A stretch of DNA of 64,000 nucleotides from Bifidobacterium catenulatum DSM 16992 = JCM 1194 = LMG 11043 (GCF_001025195.1 NZ_AP012325.1:186001-250000), one strand, 5' to 3'; shown: positions 45,402-54,706, numbered from the stretch's first letter. Made by a program: numbers and translations. Notes: generated from the sequence alone by a model not told the origin.

Positions 45402-46223
45402 TTACGATTCCTTGTTGATGGCGCGATTCTCAAGAAAATCAGCATTGGCGATGGAACGTGCCACGGCGTTGATCATGTCGGGAAGCAACGATCCCGGCTT
45501 GGCGTACGCGCACACTTCGACATTGATGCCGTAAGGGGAGTAGCCAGTCAGTCTCACTTTCGGAGGGAAGCGTGTATCGGCCAAATCGGCGGTGTCTCGC
45601 TGCACGGCCTGAACCACCTGACGGGTCATCTCGTCGATGTCGGTGCCGGCCTTGGCGGTGAACGGCACGCGAACCAGCATCTCATTGGACGGATTGAGTT
45701 TTTCCAGTGACGTGGTGTTCAGGATCGAATTCGGAATAATCTTGACGTTGCCATTGCGCTCGCGTACCACGGTCTGACGCCAGTTGATGTCTTCGACCAC
45801 GCCGTCGGTGCCCGCCACATTCACCAGATCGCCCGGCTGGATTACACGGCCAAGCATCAGACCGAAACCGCCGATGATGTTCGCGATCGTATCTTTCATA
45901 CCGAGTGACACCGCAAGGCCGCCAATACCGAGTGCGGTGAAAATCGTGGTCGGATTAATGCCGAACACCGGCTGCAGTACAGTGCCCACAGCCAACGTCC
46001 ACACCACCGCACGCAGAATATTGATGAAAATCGAAGCGTTCGGCACTTGCGAACGGTCCAGCACTTTGCTCACGATTCGGGTAAGCGCCTTGTCGATAAC
46101 GGCCGCAAGCAGTGCGACGACAATGAGCAGAATGATTTTTCCGGAATTGGTTTTCAGCCAATCCACAGCGATTCCAATCGGTTCCATGGTGTTCTGGAGC
46201 GTCCCTTCATAAGTTTGTTGCAT
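45402..46223 (-). CDS. mscS: Small-conductance mechanosensitive channel
   Basis: Opens under membrane tension to release solutes after osmotic downshock. 273 residues. Three hydrophobic segments (about 28-48, 66-85, 92-118); the pore helix is the Gly/Ala-rich FTALGIGGLAVSLGMKDTIANIIGG block, followed by the Sm-like beta domain beginning QPGDLVNVAGTDGVVEDINWRQTVVRERNGNVKIIPN. Length and order match the E. coli MscS family (286 residues). Confidence 0.93.
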   Translation of the reverse strand: MQQTYEGTLQNTMEPIGIAVDWLKTNSGKIILLIVVALLAAVIDKALTRIVSKVLDRSQVPNASIFINILRAVVWTLAVGTVLQPVFGINPTTIFTALGIGGLAVSLGMKDTIANIIGGFGLMLGRVIQPGDLVNVAGTDGVVEDINWRQTVVRERNGNVKIIPNSILNTTSLEKLNPSNEMLVRVPFTAKAGTDIDEMTRQVVQAVQRDTADLADTRFPPKVRLTGYSPYGINVEVCAYAKPGSLLPDMINAVARSIANADFLENRAINKES

Positions 46224-46399
46224 GCATTACTGGTGCGTTCGACTTGCGTTCGCTGCGCCTGTGATGCGTGTTCGCACATATCCTACAGTGCGTGGCTGAG
46301 TTGGTTTGAGCGTGGGTGTACGGGGGTGCGTGCGAGAACATGTGGGGCAATGCGCGTGGTGACATGTGGTCGGAGCCACGAACGGGCTAAAGTTGAGGC

Positions 46400-47626
46400 A
46401 TGGGCAATGTTGTGGATTATGTGCGCCGAGAGTTCCGCGGGTTCGGCGAATTGGCGTTCAGCAATGTCGATTCCTTGGTGCTTTCCGAGCTTTCCTACAT
46501 GCGATTGCTGGGTTTGGTTCCAGTATTCGGCGAAGCCAAGTCGGTGGCGACCGTGCCGATTCGTGAATTGCTGCGCGCCGAAAGCTACGATGGGATGTTT
46601 GTTTCGAATTCCTCTGAAATGAACGATTATCGGCTTTCGTTGCTGCGTGCGGTTTGCGAATCGCCGCGATTCCGCGGATTGCGGGTGGGGGAGTATGCCG
46701 AACGTTTGGATGAGAGCGAGCAGCAGCAATTCGCTGCGATGACCTTCGATTTGGGTGCTGATTTCGGCCTATATGTTGCGTTCCGTGGCACTGACGGCAC
46801 GCTCGTCGGCTGGAAAGAGGATTTCAATATGGCGGTGCGCTGCCCAGTGCCGTCGCAAGAATCGGCATATCGATATGCGGACTCGATTTTGGATAGGACG
46901 GAACGTTTCCTCTCGGCGAAGGAATCGCCTGGCATTATGATCGGCGGGCATTCCAAAGGCGGCAACATGGCGGTATATGCGGCCATGCAAATCACGCAAA
47001 GCGATCTTGAAGCGACCAACGAGCGCGCGCAACGGCTCGGACTGCTGCCGGCACTCGGCGGAAGCGTGCCGGGACGCAACTGCAGAATCTCCCGCATCTT
47101 CTCGCATGACGGGCCTGGAATGCCTCAAGTCATGGTGCATAGCCGCGCATATCAGGCAATCGCGGCACGAATCGACAAAACCGTGCCGGAATCCTCCATC
47201 ATCGGCATGCTGTTACAATCGCAAATCAAACCAACCTTCGTCAAAGCCGACGCCATAAGCATTCTGCAGCATATGGGATCAAGCTGGCAGGTGACGCAAT
47301 CCGGCGAATTCGAGCGGGCAAGCGAGCTGACAGGCGGTGCGCAACTCATTAGCAAAACCATCGACGGATGGTTCGACCGCGTAAGCCAGGAACAGCGCGA
47401 ACGGGCCATCAACCAGATATACGACATCTTCGCAGCAGCGGGGTACGGTAATATCGCTGATCTGGTGGCGAATTGGACGAATTCGCTGCCGAAAATCGTG
47501 GCAGCCGCCAGAGGCACCGACGTGGAAACACGCGAACTCATCAAAGATGTGCTCAAGGCGATTCCAGCCAGTGCGGCGAAAGTCGCTGTCGGTGAACTGC
47601 GCAACGACAAGGAGGGGGACGCGTGA
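46400..47626 (+). CDS. DUF2974/Mbeg1-like alpha/beta-hydrolase (copy 1)
   Basis: 408 residues. The nucleophile elbow is GGHSKGGNMAVYAA near residue 184 (G-H-S-K-G-G), preceded by YVAFRGTDGTLVGWKEDFNMA, typical of DUF2974 lipase-like proteins. A C-terminal part (about residues 285-408) without clear similarity ends the protein. No signal peptide. It overlaps copy 2 (ATG 47626) at its stop codon, so the two are coupled. Function unknown. TAAAGT ends 6 bases before ATG 46400. Confidence 0.85.
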   Translation: MGNVVDYVRREFRGFGELAFSNVDSLVLSELSYMRLLGLVPVFGEAKSVATVPIRELLRAESYDGMFVSNSSEMNDYRLSLLRAVCESPRFRGLRVGEYAERLDESEQQQFAAMTFDLGADFGLYVAFRGTDGTLVGWKEDFNMAVRCPVPSQESAYRYADSILDRTERFLSAKESPGIMIGGHSKGGNMAVYAAMQITQSDLEATNERAQRLGLLPALGGSVPGRNCRISRIFSHDGPGMPQVMVHSRAYQAIAARIDKTVPESSIIGMLLQSQIKPTFVKADAISILQHMGSSWQVTQSGEFERASELTGGAQLISKTIDGWFDRVSQEQRERAINQIYDIFAAAGYGNIADLVANWTNSLPKIVAAARGTDVETRELIKDVLKAIPASAAKVAVGELRNDKEGDA

Positions 47627-48831
47627 TGGGCAACATTATTGACTATGCGCGCACGGAAACGCGCAGTTTCGAGGCATTGCCGTTCCGCGAGGCCGACGCA
47701 TTGGTGTTGGCACAGCTTTCGTACGACGAAGTACCGGAATGCGTGCTGCTATTGGACGATTTGGTAGCGAAATACGGTACGTTGCAGGCACGTGCGAAGC
47801 AATTCGATATTCGGCGTCCGATCGCATCGTTGCGTATGCTGCGCAAGCCCCCGTTTGGCGGCGTGACGATTGCGCGTGCCGATGACGAGCTGAACCACGA
47901 CAAGCCCGTAGCCGACCATGACGTGGAGAACGTGGGATTGGTTGATCCGCAGGTGACGCACGACTTCTACCATGCCGTGGCGGCGAATCCGCGGTTTTCC
48001 GACGTTGAAATGAGCGCGTACTGCGAGCAGTTCGACGGTGGTGCGCAAACGCAGTTCGCGGCAGTGACTTTCCGGCTGCCGTCGGGAACGTTGGTTGTGG
48101 CGTTTCGAGGCACCGATGATTCGCTGGTCGGATGGAAGGAAGACTTCAACATGGCCTTCCAATACCCGGTTCCAGCACAGGTTTCCGCAGCTGAATACTT
48201 GAAAAAAGTCGCCTCGCTGTGGGATGGGCCGATACTGCTGACCGGTCACTCCAAAGGCGGTAATCTGGCCGTATATGCGGCCATGAACGCCGAAGACGAG
48301 ATCAAGGACCGCATTGAACGCATCTACTCGCTCGACGGGCCGGGCTTCCCCGAGGAAGTGGTGAAAAGCTTCGAATATGCGAGCGTGAGCGACCGCATTG
48401 TGAAAATCGTGCCGGACTCCTCGGTGGTGGGCATGGTGTTTGAAACCCCTGAACGTTGTGTGGTGGTGAAATCCGACGTGGATGGCATCATGCAGCATTT
48501 CGCCTTCTCATGGCAGATGCACGGGGGTGAATTCGCCAAGGCCGAAGATGTGGCCGACAGTTCGGTGGTGTTCAACAAGTCGCTGAACGGCTGGCTTACG
48601 GGACTTTCCAAAGAACAGCGTGAGCATGCGGTCGACGCGCTGTTCTCCGTGCTCGAGGCTTCCGGGGCGGGCAGCATTTCTGCGATCGTGGCAGCCGGTC
48701 CGAAAGTGATTCCCGAAATGCTCGGCACATATGTTGGCTTGAGCAGTGCGGATCGGCATAACATCAATCAGGCGCTGGTGATTCTGTTGCAGGCGGCGCT
48801 CGCGCGCAATCCGAAAGTTCAGCGAAAGTGA
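47626..48831 (+). CDS. DUF2974/Mbeg1-like alpha/beta-hydrolase (copy 2)
   Basis: 401 residues from ATG 47626, with AAGGAGG 10 bases before it inside copy 1. Strongly similar to copy 1 (YARTE..SF..LPF at the start, VVAFRGTDDSLVGWKEDFNMAFQYPVP, the elbow TGHSKGGNLAVYAAM near 207, and YSLDGPGFP). It has a 50-residue insert in the N-terminal part (RRPIASLRMLRKPPFGG region) not in copy 1. A tandem duplication is the simplest reading. Function unknown. Confidence 0.85.
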   Translation: MGNIIDYARTETRSFEALPFREADALVLAQLSYDEVPECVLLLDDLVAKYGTLQARAKQFDIRRPIASLRMLRKPPFGGVTIARADDELNHDKPVADHDVENVGLVDPQVTHDFYHAVAANPRFSDVEMSAYCEQFDGGAQTQFAAVTFRLPSGTLVVAFRGTDDSLVGWKEDFNMAFQYPVPAQVSAAEYLKKVASLWDGPILLTGHSKGGNLAVYAAMNAEDEIKDRIERIYSLDGPGFPEEVVKSFEYASVSDRIVKIVPDSSVVGMVFETPERCVVVKSDVDGIMQHFAFSWQMHGGEFAKAEDVADSSVVFNKSLNGWLTGLSKEQREHAVDALFSVLEASGAGSISAIVAAGPKVIPEMLGTYVGLSSADRHNINQALVILLQAALARNPKVQRK

Positions 48832-48999
48832 AGCGCGAATGAGGCGTGAGCACTGTGCGAACGTGGGCGAGCACTGTGCACGTAGCGTACTTGTGTTGTA
48901 AGCGTGAACTCGTATACGACATTTGTCGAAATTCGGTCTAGACAACTTGTACAATAAATGTGGTTATAAGGCAGTGTGACTAATTATCAGGGGGTACTG

Positions 49000-49674
49000 A
49001 TGCCACGACCACGCAGAGATTCAGAAATCCTGCCAGCGAAAGAACGTCTCGAAAACGCATTCTGGGAGCTACTTTCGGAACGTGAGTACAACAAAATCAC
49101 TGTCACCGACATCGTTCGCACGGCAGACGTGAATCGCAATTCCTTCTACTACCATTTCTCCGGGCTGCCAGAATTGGCCGATTCCGCCATTCTGCACGCC
49201 GTCGAAAACACGCCAATGCCGGGTATGCCAGGGCGGGATTTTGATCCCGACACCGAATGGCGCAAGCATGTCACCGCGCTGCTGCGTGACCCCGAACAGC
49301 GCCAGCGTCTCGACCGACTGGCATTGCTGGCCGGCCCGCACAGCTCACCGGAACTCGTTTCGTCACTTAAGGAATTCGGGCGACTTACCATGATTTCCGT
49401 ACTTGGACTGAACGCCGACAACCTCGATCTGAAAACCGATCTCATGCTTGACTTCACAGTTGGCGGAATGCTTTCCGTACTGCAGCGCTGGCCGAAACTG
49501 CATGAGAAACTGCCGATCGACACCGTATTCAACGAGGACGTCGCCGTGCTTGCGGCGGGCATGTTCATGTCGATGTCGAAAGCAGACATGCTCGAATATT
49601 GGCGCAGGATCTTCAGCGAAGGATTCGTACCTGGCATAGCAATTTCCCAACAGCAGCCGCCGTCTGCCAAGTGA
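49000..49674 (+). CDS. TetR-family transcriptional regulator
   Basis: 224 residues. The N-terminal helix-turn-helix is at about 32-52 (ITVTDIVRTADVNRNSFYYHF), preceded by a basic MPRPRRDSE start. The rest is a helical ligand-binding domain with no recognisable class. AGGGGGT lies 6 bases before ATG 49000. It lies between the DUF2974 pair and the aminotransferase, either of which could be a target. Confidence 0.85.
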   Translation: MPRPRRDSEILPAKERLENAFWELLSEREYNKITVTDIVRTADVNRNSFYYHFSGLPELADSAILHAVENTPMPGMPGRDFDPDTEWRKHVTALLRDPEQRQRLDRLALLAGPHSSPELVSSLKEFGRLTMISVLGLNADNLDLKTDLMLDFTVGGMLSVLQRWPKLHEKLPIDTVFNEDVAVLAAGMFMSMSKADMLEYWRRIFSEGFVPGIAISQQQPPSAK

Positions 49675-49833
49675 CCATCGAAAGCCGGCTGGGACAATCC
49701 GGTGGTAAAAACAATATAGCGGCGTTTTTCCGCGGATTGCCCTGCGAAAAACGCAAATGTGCGAACATGCGAACATGCGTGGCAGCGCGAACGTGCGAAA
49801 GCGCGAAATGAACGAACGACGGGGAGGTTGTCC

Positions 49834-51024
49834 ATGATCAACGAAGCTTACAAAGCCATGCTCGGCGGAAAATCCGTAATCCGCGAGCTGAGTGAATATG
49901 CGACCGCGCGCGGCGCCGAAATCGGCTATGAGAACGTGTTCGACTATTCGCTGGGTAATCCGAGCGTGCCCTGTCCGCAAAGCTTCACCGACGAGATGAT
50001 CGCCCTGTACCAGGAGTCGGAACCGGTCGCATTGCACGGATACTCGCCGTCGCTGGGCATTGCCTCGGTGCGTGCGGCCATTGCAGAAAGCCTCAACCGT
50101 CGTTTCGACATGGACTACACGGCCGACTACATCTTCCCGACTACGGGAGCAGCCGGCGCGCTGGCCCACGCACTGCGCGTGGTGACCAAGCCGGGAGACG
50201 AAGTCATTACGTTTGCCCCCTACTTCCCTGAGTACCAGCCATACGTCAACGGAACCGGCGCGCACCTGACCGTGGTGCCAGCCGATACCGAAAGCTTCCA
50301 AATCAACTTCGAAGCGTTTGAACAGGTGTCGAACCCGGGTACCGCCGCGGTGCTCATCAACACGCCGAACAATCCTTCTGGAGCCGTCTACTCCGCCGAA
50401 ACGCTGACGCGACTGGCAGAAATCCTGCGCGCCAAGCAGGCTGAATACGGCCATGACATCTTCTTGATCTCCGACGAACCATACCGCGAAATCGTATTCG
50501 ACGGGGGTGTGCAGCCGTATCCGAGCAAGTTCTACGACAATACGCTCTCGTGCTACTCGTACTCCAAGTCGCTGTCGTTGCCGGGAGAGCGCATCGGCTA
50601 TGTGGCGGTGAATCCGCGTGCCACCGATGCCGAGCTGATTGTGCCGATGTGCGGGCAGGTCAGCCGTGAAACCGGACACAACTGCCCAGGATCCAGCGTG
50701 CAGCTGGCCGTGGCCAAGGTGGTGGACGAGACCAGCGATCTTTCCGTATACGAAAAGAACATGAACCTCCTGTACGACGCGCTGGTGAGGCTCGGATTCG
50801 ACGTGGTGCGCCCGGGCGGTACGTTCTACATCTTCCCGAAGGCGCTAGAAGATGATGCGAACGCGTTCTGCATGAAAGCCAAGGACTACGACCTGATTCT
50901 CGTGCCGTCCGACAGTTTCGGCGTGCCCGGCTACTTCCGTATGGCCTACTGCATCGACACGGAAAAGGTGGAACGCTCCATCAAGGCACTTGAAAAGTTC
51001 GTGCACGAAGTCTATGGCCGCTGA
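49834..51024 (+). CDS. Pyridoxal-phosphate aminotransferase, class I/II
   Basis: 396 residues. Fold-type I aminotransferase: YSLGNPSVP, the cofactor loop FPTTGAAGALAHA near 108, NTPNNPSGAVY near 180, SDEPYREIVFDG and the cofactor lysine in YSYSKSLSLPGERIGY (near 240). The substrate class (aspartate, aromatic or alanine) cannot be fixed. GGGGAGG lies 6 bases before ATG 49834. Longer reading frame upstream is rejected. Confidence 0.88.
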   Translation: MINEAYKAMLGGKSVIRELSEYATARGAEIGYENVFDYSLGNPSVPCPQSFTDEMIALYQESEPVALHGYSPSLGIASVRAAIAESLNRRFDMDYTADYIFPTTGAAGALAHALRVVTKPGDEVITFAPYFPEYQPYVNGTGAHLTVVPADTESFQINFEAFEQVSNPGTAAVLINTPNNPSGAVYSAETLTRLAEILRAKQAEYGHDIFLISDEPYREIVFDGGVQPYPSKFYDNTLSCYSYSKSLSLPGERIGYVAVNPRATDAELIVPMCGQVSRETGHNCPGSSVQLAVAKVVDETSDLSVYEKNMNLLYDALVRLGFDVVRPGGTFYIFPKALEDDANAFCMKAKDYDLILVPSDSFGVPGYFRMAYCIDTEKVERSIKALEKFVHEVYGR

Positions 51025-51039
51025 AAAAGTCGTTTGCGC

Positions 51040-51181
51040 TATATGTGGCAGGTTTATGCGGAAAACGACGGTTAGAGGGGATAAAACTTGCTCCCTAAGT
51101 GACGTTTGGCCTAGTAGGTCTGCCACATATAACGAATATTATTTTTCCTGAGAGGGGGAATCTGCCACATATAACGAATAT
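51040..51181. repeat. Three copies of a CTGCCACATATA motif
   Basis: Two direct 21-base copies, 51119-51139 and 51161-51181, start 42 bases apart; a third, inverted copy shares 12 bases at 51040-51051. They lie in the gap between two convergent genes. There is no ORF across them with protein similarity. A weaker IR, TTCGCCCG/CGGGCGAA (51208-51215 and 51238-51245), and an 8-bp GGTCGGCG/CGCCGACC hairpin (51265-51272 and 51289-51296) follow. Confidence 0.6.
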
Positions 51182-51305
51182 CGTTTTTTGATGTGTGCGG
51201 ATATGGGTTCGCCCGAAATCCGGTGGGGGCGGGAGACCGGGCGAAATCTACGAAACGAGGTGCTGGTCGGCGCGTGGTACGTGGCGCTCGCCGACCATAA
51301 CGCAA

Positions 51306-52199
51306 TCAGTGCGTGGCAATTTCGTCAATCTTGGTGACGTGGCCGCCGAACTGGGCGCGCATCGTGGACACGACGCGCAGGATGTCGTCGGCACCGCCGC
51401 GTGAAGTCTGACGTGCGTACAGTGCGGCCGCGGTGGCGGGGGTTGGTACGCCCAGTTCGAGAGCCGCTTCGATCATCCACTTTGCCTCGCCGGATTCGTT
51501 GGCCACCGGCGGCATGGACTGGAGTGTCGGATCCGACTTGAACGCGATGGCCAGCAGATCGAGCAGCCAGGACTGCACTACGGAACCATCCTTCCAAGAG
51601 CTCATCACGGCCGCTGGATCCTCGACGAGATCAGACTTCACCATGGTGGCGAAGCCCTCGCCGAAGGCCTGCATCATACCGTATTCGATGCCGTTGTGCA
51701 CCATCTTGGCGAAGTGGCCGCCGCCCACCGGGCCGGCCAACACCAGGCCGGAATCGCCTTCCGGCTTGAGTGCTTCGAAAATCGGACGCGCGGTCTCGAA
51801 ATCATCCTTGTTACCGCCGACCATGAGCGCGTAACCACGGTTAATGCCCCAAACGCCACCGGAAACACCGCAATCCATGAAGTGGATGCCCTTCGGCTCC
51901 AGTTCGGCCGCGTGGCGGACGTCATCGGTGTAACGGGAGTTGCCGCCGTCGATGATCATGTCGCCAGGCTCCAGCAGCTCGGCAAGCTCGTTGATGGTGC
52001 TGTCGGTCGGCTCTCCAGCCGGAACCATGACCCACGCCAGACGTGGCGTCTTCAGGGCTGCCACCATTTCCTCAAGGCTCGACACGGTGCGATCCAACTC
52101 GGGGGAACGGTCGAAGCCGACCACTTCATGTCCTGCGGCCGCGATGCGCTTCGCCATATTGCCACCCATACGTCCCAGACCGATCATTCCCAACTGCAT
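51306..52199 (-). CDS. gnd: 6-phosphogluconate dehydrogenase, decarboxylating
   Basis: Oxidises 6-phosphogluconate to ribulose 5-phosphate and CO2. 297 residues: the shorter, NAD-type branch, well below the 470-residue E. coli form. Rossmann MIGLGRMGGNMAKR at 5-18, IDGGNSRYTDD near 90, the substrate motif CGVSGGVWG near 120 and KMVHNGIEYGMMQAFGE near 170. ATG 52199; longer frames are rejected. With gntP and gntK downstream in the same direction it completes a gluconate path. Confidence 0.92.
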   Translation of the reverse strand: MQLGMIGLGRMGGNMAKRIAAAGHEVVGFDRSPELDRTVSSLEEMVAALKTPRLAWVMVPAGEPTDSTINELAELLEPGDMIIDGGNSRYTDDVRHAAELEPKGIHFMDCGVSGGVWGINRGYALMVGGNKDDFETARPIFEALKPEGDSGLVLAGPVGGGHFAKMVHNGIEYGMMQAFGEGFATMVKSDLVEDPAAVMSSWKDGSVVQSWLLDLLAIAFKSDPTLQSMPPVANESGEAKWMIEAALELGVPTPATAAALYARQTSRGGADDILRVVSTMRAQFGGHVTKIDEIATH

Positions 52200-52415
52200 G
52201 ATGTGCTTCTTTCTTTGAAAAATGTGTGCGATTGATAAGTATTGGTGCCATCCGTCGGCTTCCCGCGCCTTCCGCAACGCAGAAAAGAAGGTTGCGGAAA
52301 GCTTCGTGGACGGCAAGATTTGGTTATGTGATTGCGATTGCGTGGCGATTGCGTAAGCCGCGGCCTACGCAATCGCGGATCAATATGTCGATATGTGGTT
52401 TGCTCTTGAGTTCTG

Positions 52416-53744
52416 TCAAAGCACCAGCGAGAGCAGCATGACGCAGCCCAAGCCGACCACCGACAGGATGGTTTCCATCAGCGACCAAGTCTTCAGCGTC
52501 TGGCCCACGGTCATGCCGAAGTATTCCTTGACTAGCCAGAAGCCGGCGTCATTCAGGTGCGAGAAGAACACGGATCCTGCGCCGATGGCGAGCACCAGCA
52601 GCGCCAAATGCGTCGGGCTCATGCCGGTGGCGAGCGGCACCATAATGCCGGAAGCGGTGACGGTGGCCACGGTTGCCGAACCGGTGGCAAGGCGGATGAG
52701 CACGGCCACCAGCCAGCCTGCGATCAGCGGGTCCATGGCGGATTCGGTGATCGAATTGGCGATCACGTCGCCGATGCCGGAATCGACCAGCGTCTGTTTG
52801 AAGCCACCGCCTGCGGCGACGATCAGAATAATGCCTGCCACGGAGCCGAAGGACTGTCCGACCATGCCGTTGACGGCGTCACGGGAGAACTTCTGCAGGT
52901 AGCCGAGGGCGACCATGGCGAAGACGGTGGTGATGAGCAGCGCCACGAGCGGGGTGCCCAGGAACGCGATCACGCGGCCCCATGTGGTGGTGTTCTGCCC
53001 GGTCAGGTCGACGATGGATGCAGCGAGCATCAGTACCACCGGCAGCAGGATCACGGACAGGGCCGTGGTGAAGGACGGGCGGTTTTCCGCGGATTTTGGC
53101 GCTTCGGCCTCAGCCTTGTTTTCCGGAGCGGCGATCGGTACCCACTTGGCTGCGAGTTTGCTGAAGATCGGACCGGAGATGATTACGGTTGGGATGGCTA
53201 CGAGCAGGCCGAGTGCCAGGGTGATGCCAAGGTTTGCGTTCAGTGCGCCGATTGCGGTGAGCGGGCCGGGGTGCGGCGGCACGAACGCGTGCAGGGTGGA
53301 AAGACCTGCGAGGGCCGGAATACCCAGCAGTACAACCGGAGCTTTGGCGCGGCGGGCGGCGAAGAGCACTACCGGAATAAGAATGACTACGCCGACTTCG
53401 AAGAACATGGGAATGCCGACGATGAACGCGATTAGTGCCATTGCCCACGGCAGGCGTTGCAACGGCGTTTTGGACATGATGGTGTCGACGATGGTGTCGG
53501 CTCCGCCCGACTTGAACAGGATCGTGCCAATGATCGAGCCAAACGCGATGAGCAGACCGACATTGGCGATGGTGGAGCCGACGCCGGAGGTGAAGCTGAC
53601 GAACGCCTTGTCGTATTCCACGCCTGCACATACGGCCATCGTGAATGAGCCGGCAAGCAAGGAGAGGAACGGATGCACTTTGCATACCGCGATAAGTAGA
53701 ACGATGATGGCGATGCCGATGATCGCCGCTGCAATGAGGTTCAT
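52416..53744 (-). CDS. gntP: Gluconate permease, GntP family
   Basis: Proton-linked gluconate importer. 442 residues with about 12-14 hydrophobic segments. Opening LIAAAIIGIAIIVLLIAV and the conserved KVHPFLSLLAGS, FHAFVPPHPGPLTA-like (TLHAFVPPHPGPLTAIG) and DAGFWLVKEYFGMTVGQTLKTWS blocks identify the GntP/Gnt-II family. GAGGAGG lies before ATG 53744. The permease is transcribed behind gntK. Confidence 0.92.
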   Translation of the reverse strand: MNLIAAAIIGIAIIVLLIAVCKVHPFLSLLAGSFTMAVCAGVEYDKAFVSFTSGVGSTIANVGLLIAFGSIIGTILFKSGGADTIVDTIMSKTPLQRLPWAMALIAFIVGIPMFFEVGVVILIPVVLFAARRAKAPVVLLGIPALAGLSTLHAFVPPHPGPLTAIGALNANLGITLALGLLVAIPTVIISGPIFSKLAAKWVPIAAPENKAEAEAPKSAENRPSFTTALSVILLPVVLMLAASIVDLTGQNTTTWGRVIAFLGTPLVALLITTVFAMVALGYLQKFSRDAVNGMVGQSFGSVAGIILIVAAGGGFKQTLVDSGIGDVIANSITESAMDPLIAGWLVAVLIRLATGSATVATVTASGIMVPLATGMSPTHLALLVLAIGAGSVFFSHLNDAGFWLVKEYFGMTVGQTLKTWSLMETILSVVGLGCVMLLSLVL

Positions 53745-53782
53745 GAATCCTCCTCGATTCATGGGTTTGGCGTGCTAGATTT

Positions 53783-53854
53783 GTCCGATTCTGGAGATTC
53801 GGACATTCATGTACCGGTTTTGGTGTTTGGATGTCCGTTTCTGGTGAATCGGAC
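53783..53854. repeat. Two tandem GTCCG-type hairpins between gntK and gntP
   Basis: GTCCGATTCTGGAGATTCGG (53783-53802, then AC) and GTCCGTTTCTGGTGAATCGG (53833-53852, then AC) are imperfect copies exactly 50 bases apart; in each, GTCCGxTTC pairs with GAxTCGGAC around a TGG loop. Context is the gntK stop to gntP start gap. Whether they terminate, attenuate or bind a regulator is not evident. Confidence 0.6.
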
Positions 53855-53878
53855 ACATTTGGACCGGGGGATGGCGGG

Positions 53879-54430
53879 TTAGGCGGCCTGGGCTGCGGTC
53901 TGGGCTGCCACGGTTGCGGCCACGGTTGCTGCATAGGCGTTCAGCGCTTCGATGGCACGGTCGACCATTTCGTCGACGCTGCCTTCAATGGAGATTTCCA
54001 CGCCGTTCTCTTCGGGAGCAAGCGGCTCAAGAATGGCGAACTGGCTTGGCAGTAGTGCGGGCGGCATGAAATGGCCCTTGCGTTCGCTGAGCCTTTGCTG
54101 AATGAGCTCGTGGCTGCCGTTGAGGTGAATGAAGAATGTGGGCACGTCCTTGGCGAGCACCTCGCGGTAGCTGCGCTTCAACGCGGAGCTGGACACCACG
54201 GTGTTTTCGCCGAGCGCCTCACGTGCCACCATCCAGGAGTTGATGACGTTCAGCCACGGCCAGCGGTCCTCATCGGTGAGTGGAATGCCGGCTGACATTT
54301 TGTCGATATTCGCCTGTGGGTGGAAGTCGTCGCCTTCCGCGTACGCGTATCCAAGTCGTTCATGGATGGCTTCTGCGACGGTGGATTTGCCACATCCTGC
54401 AACGCCCATCACCACTACGTGAATGCTCAT
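53879..54430 (-). CDS. gntK: Gluconokinase
   Basis: Phosphorylates gluconate to 6-phosphogluconate. 183 residues. P-loop GVAGCGKST near 9-17, then GDDFHP near 34-39 and PLTDEDRWPWLNVI, the GntK hallmarks; SSALKRSYRE and FMPPALLPSQFAILE also match. The last 15 residues are Ala/Thr-rich (ATVAATVAAQTAAQ). AAGGAGAG lies before ATG 54430; the open frame further upstream is not coding. Heads the gntK-gntP-gnd direction. Confidence 0.93.
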   Translation of the reverse strand: MSIHVVVMGVAGCGKSTVAEAIHERLGYAYAEGDDFHPQANIDKMSAGIPLTDEDRWPWLNVINSWMVAREALGENTVVSSSALKRSYREVLAKDVPTFFIHLNGSHELIQQRLSERKGHFMPPALLPSQFAILEPLAPEENGVEISIEGSVDEMVDRAIEALNAYAATVAATVAAQTAAQAA

Positions 54431-54481
54431 GTTGCTCTCCTTGCTGTTGACGATCCTGTGCCGCTTCGCATCAGGAATAAG

Positions 54482-54530
54482 ACTACTATAAACCGTAAAA
54501 GTAGTATCAGTCAAATAAAAAGTACTACGA
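54482..54530. promoter_or_regulatory. gntK promoter with ACTACT inverted repeat
   Basis: On the minus strand TTGACT (54514-54509), 17-base spacer, TTATAG (54491-54486). ACTACT (54482-54487) and AGTAGT (54500-54505) form an inverted repeat over the -10 and spacer, and a further GTACTAC lies at 54522-54528. A GntR operator in the gntK-gntR gap is the likely reading. Confidence 0.6.
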
Positions 54531-54706
54531 ATTGGAAAAATCGTGTGACTTGCTATGCTGGAGATAGTGCAAAATGGCGGTAAATCACGCAATCGCGGAT
54601 ACGCAATCATCTGTGATTTGTGATTGCCGCGCATGCCACAGAATACGTGAAACATACCGTGAAACAAAGCAGGCATGTTGTGGAGTGGGTAAGGGAGGAG
54701 CGATCG

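Noticed and set aside
48848..48879. Two copies of GAGCACTGTGC upstream of the TetR gene
   Set aside because: Two copies of an 11-base string, 21 bases apart, with no hairpin or promoter role seen. Kept here only as a note.
26215..48948. Shared 11-base string CTAGACAACTT upstream of the histidine-phosphatase gene and the TetR gene
   Set aside because: Matches of this length are expected by chance many times in 64 kb; no symmetry or promoter context supports it as an operator.
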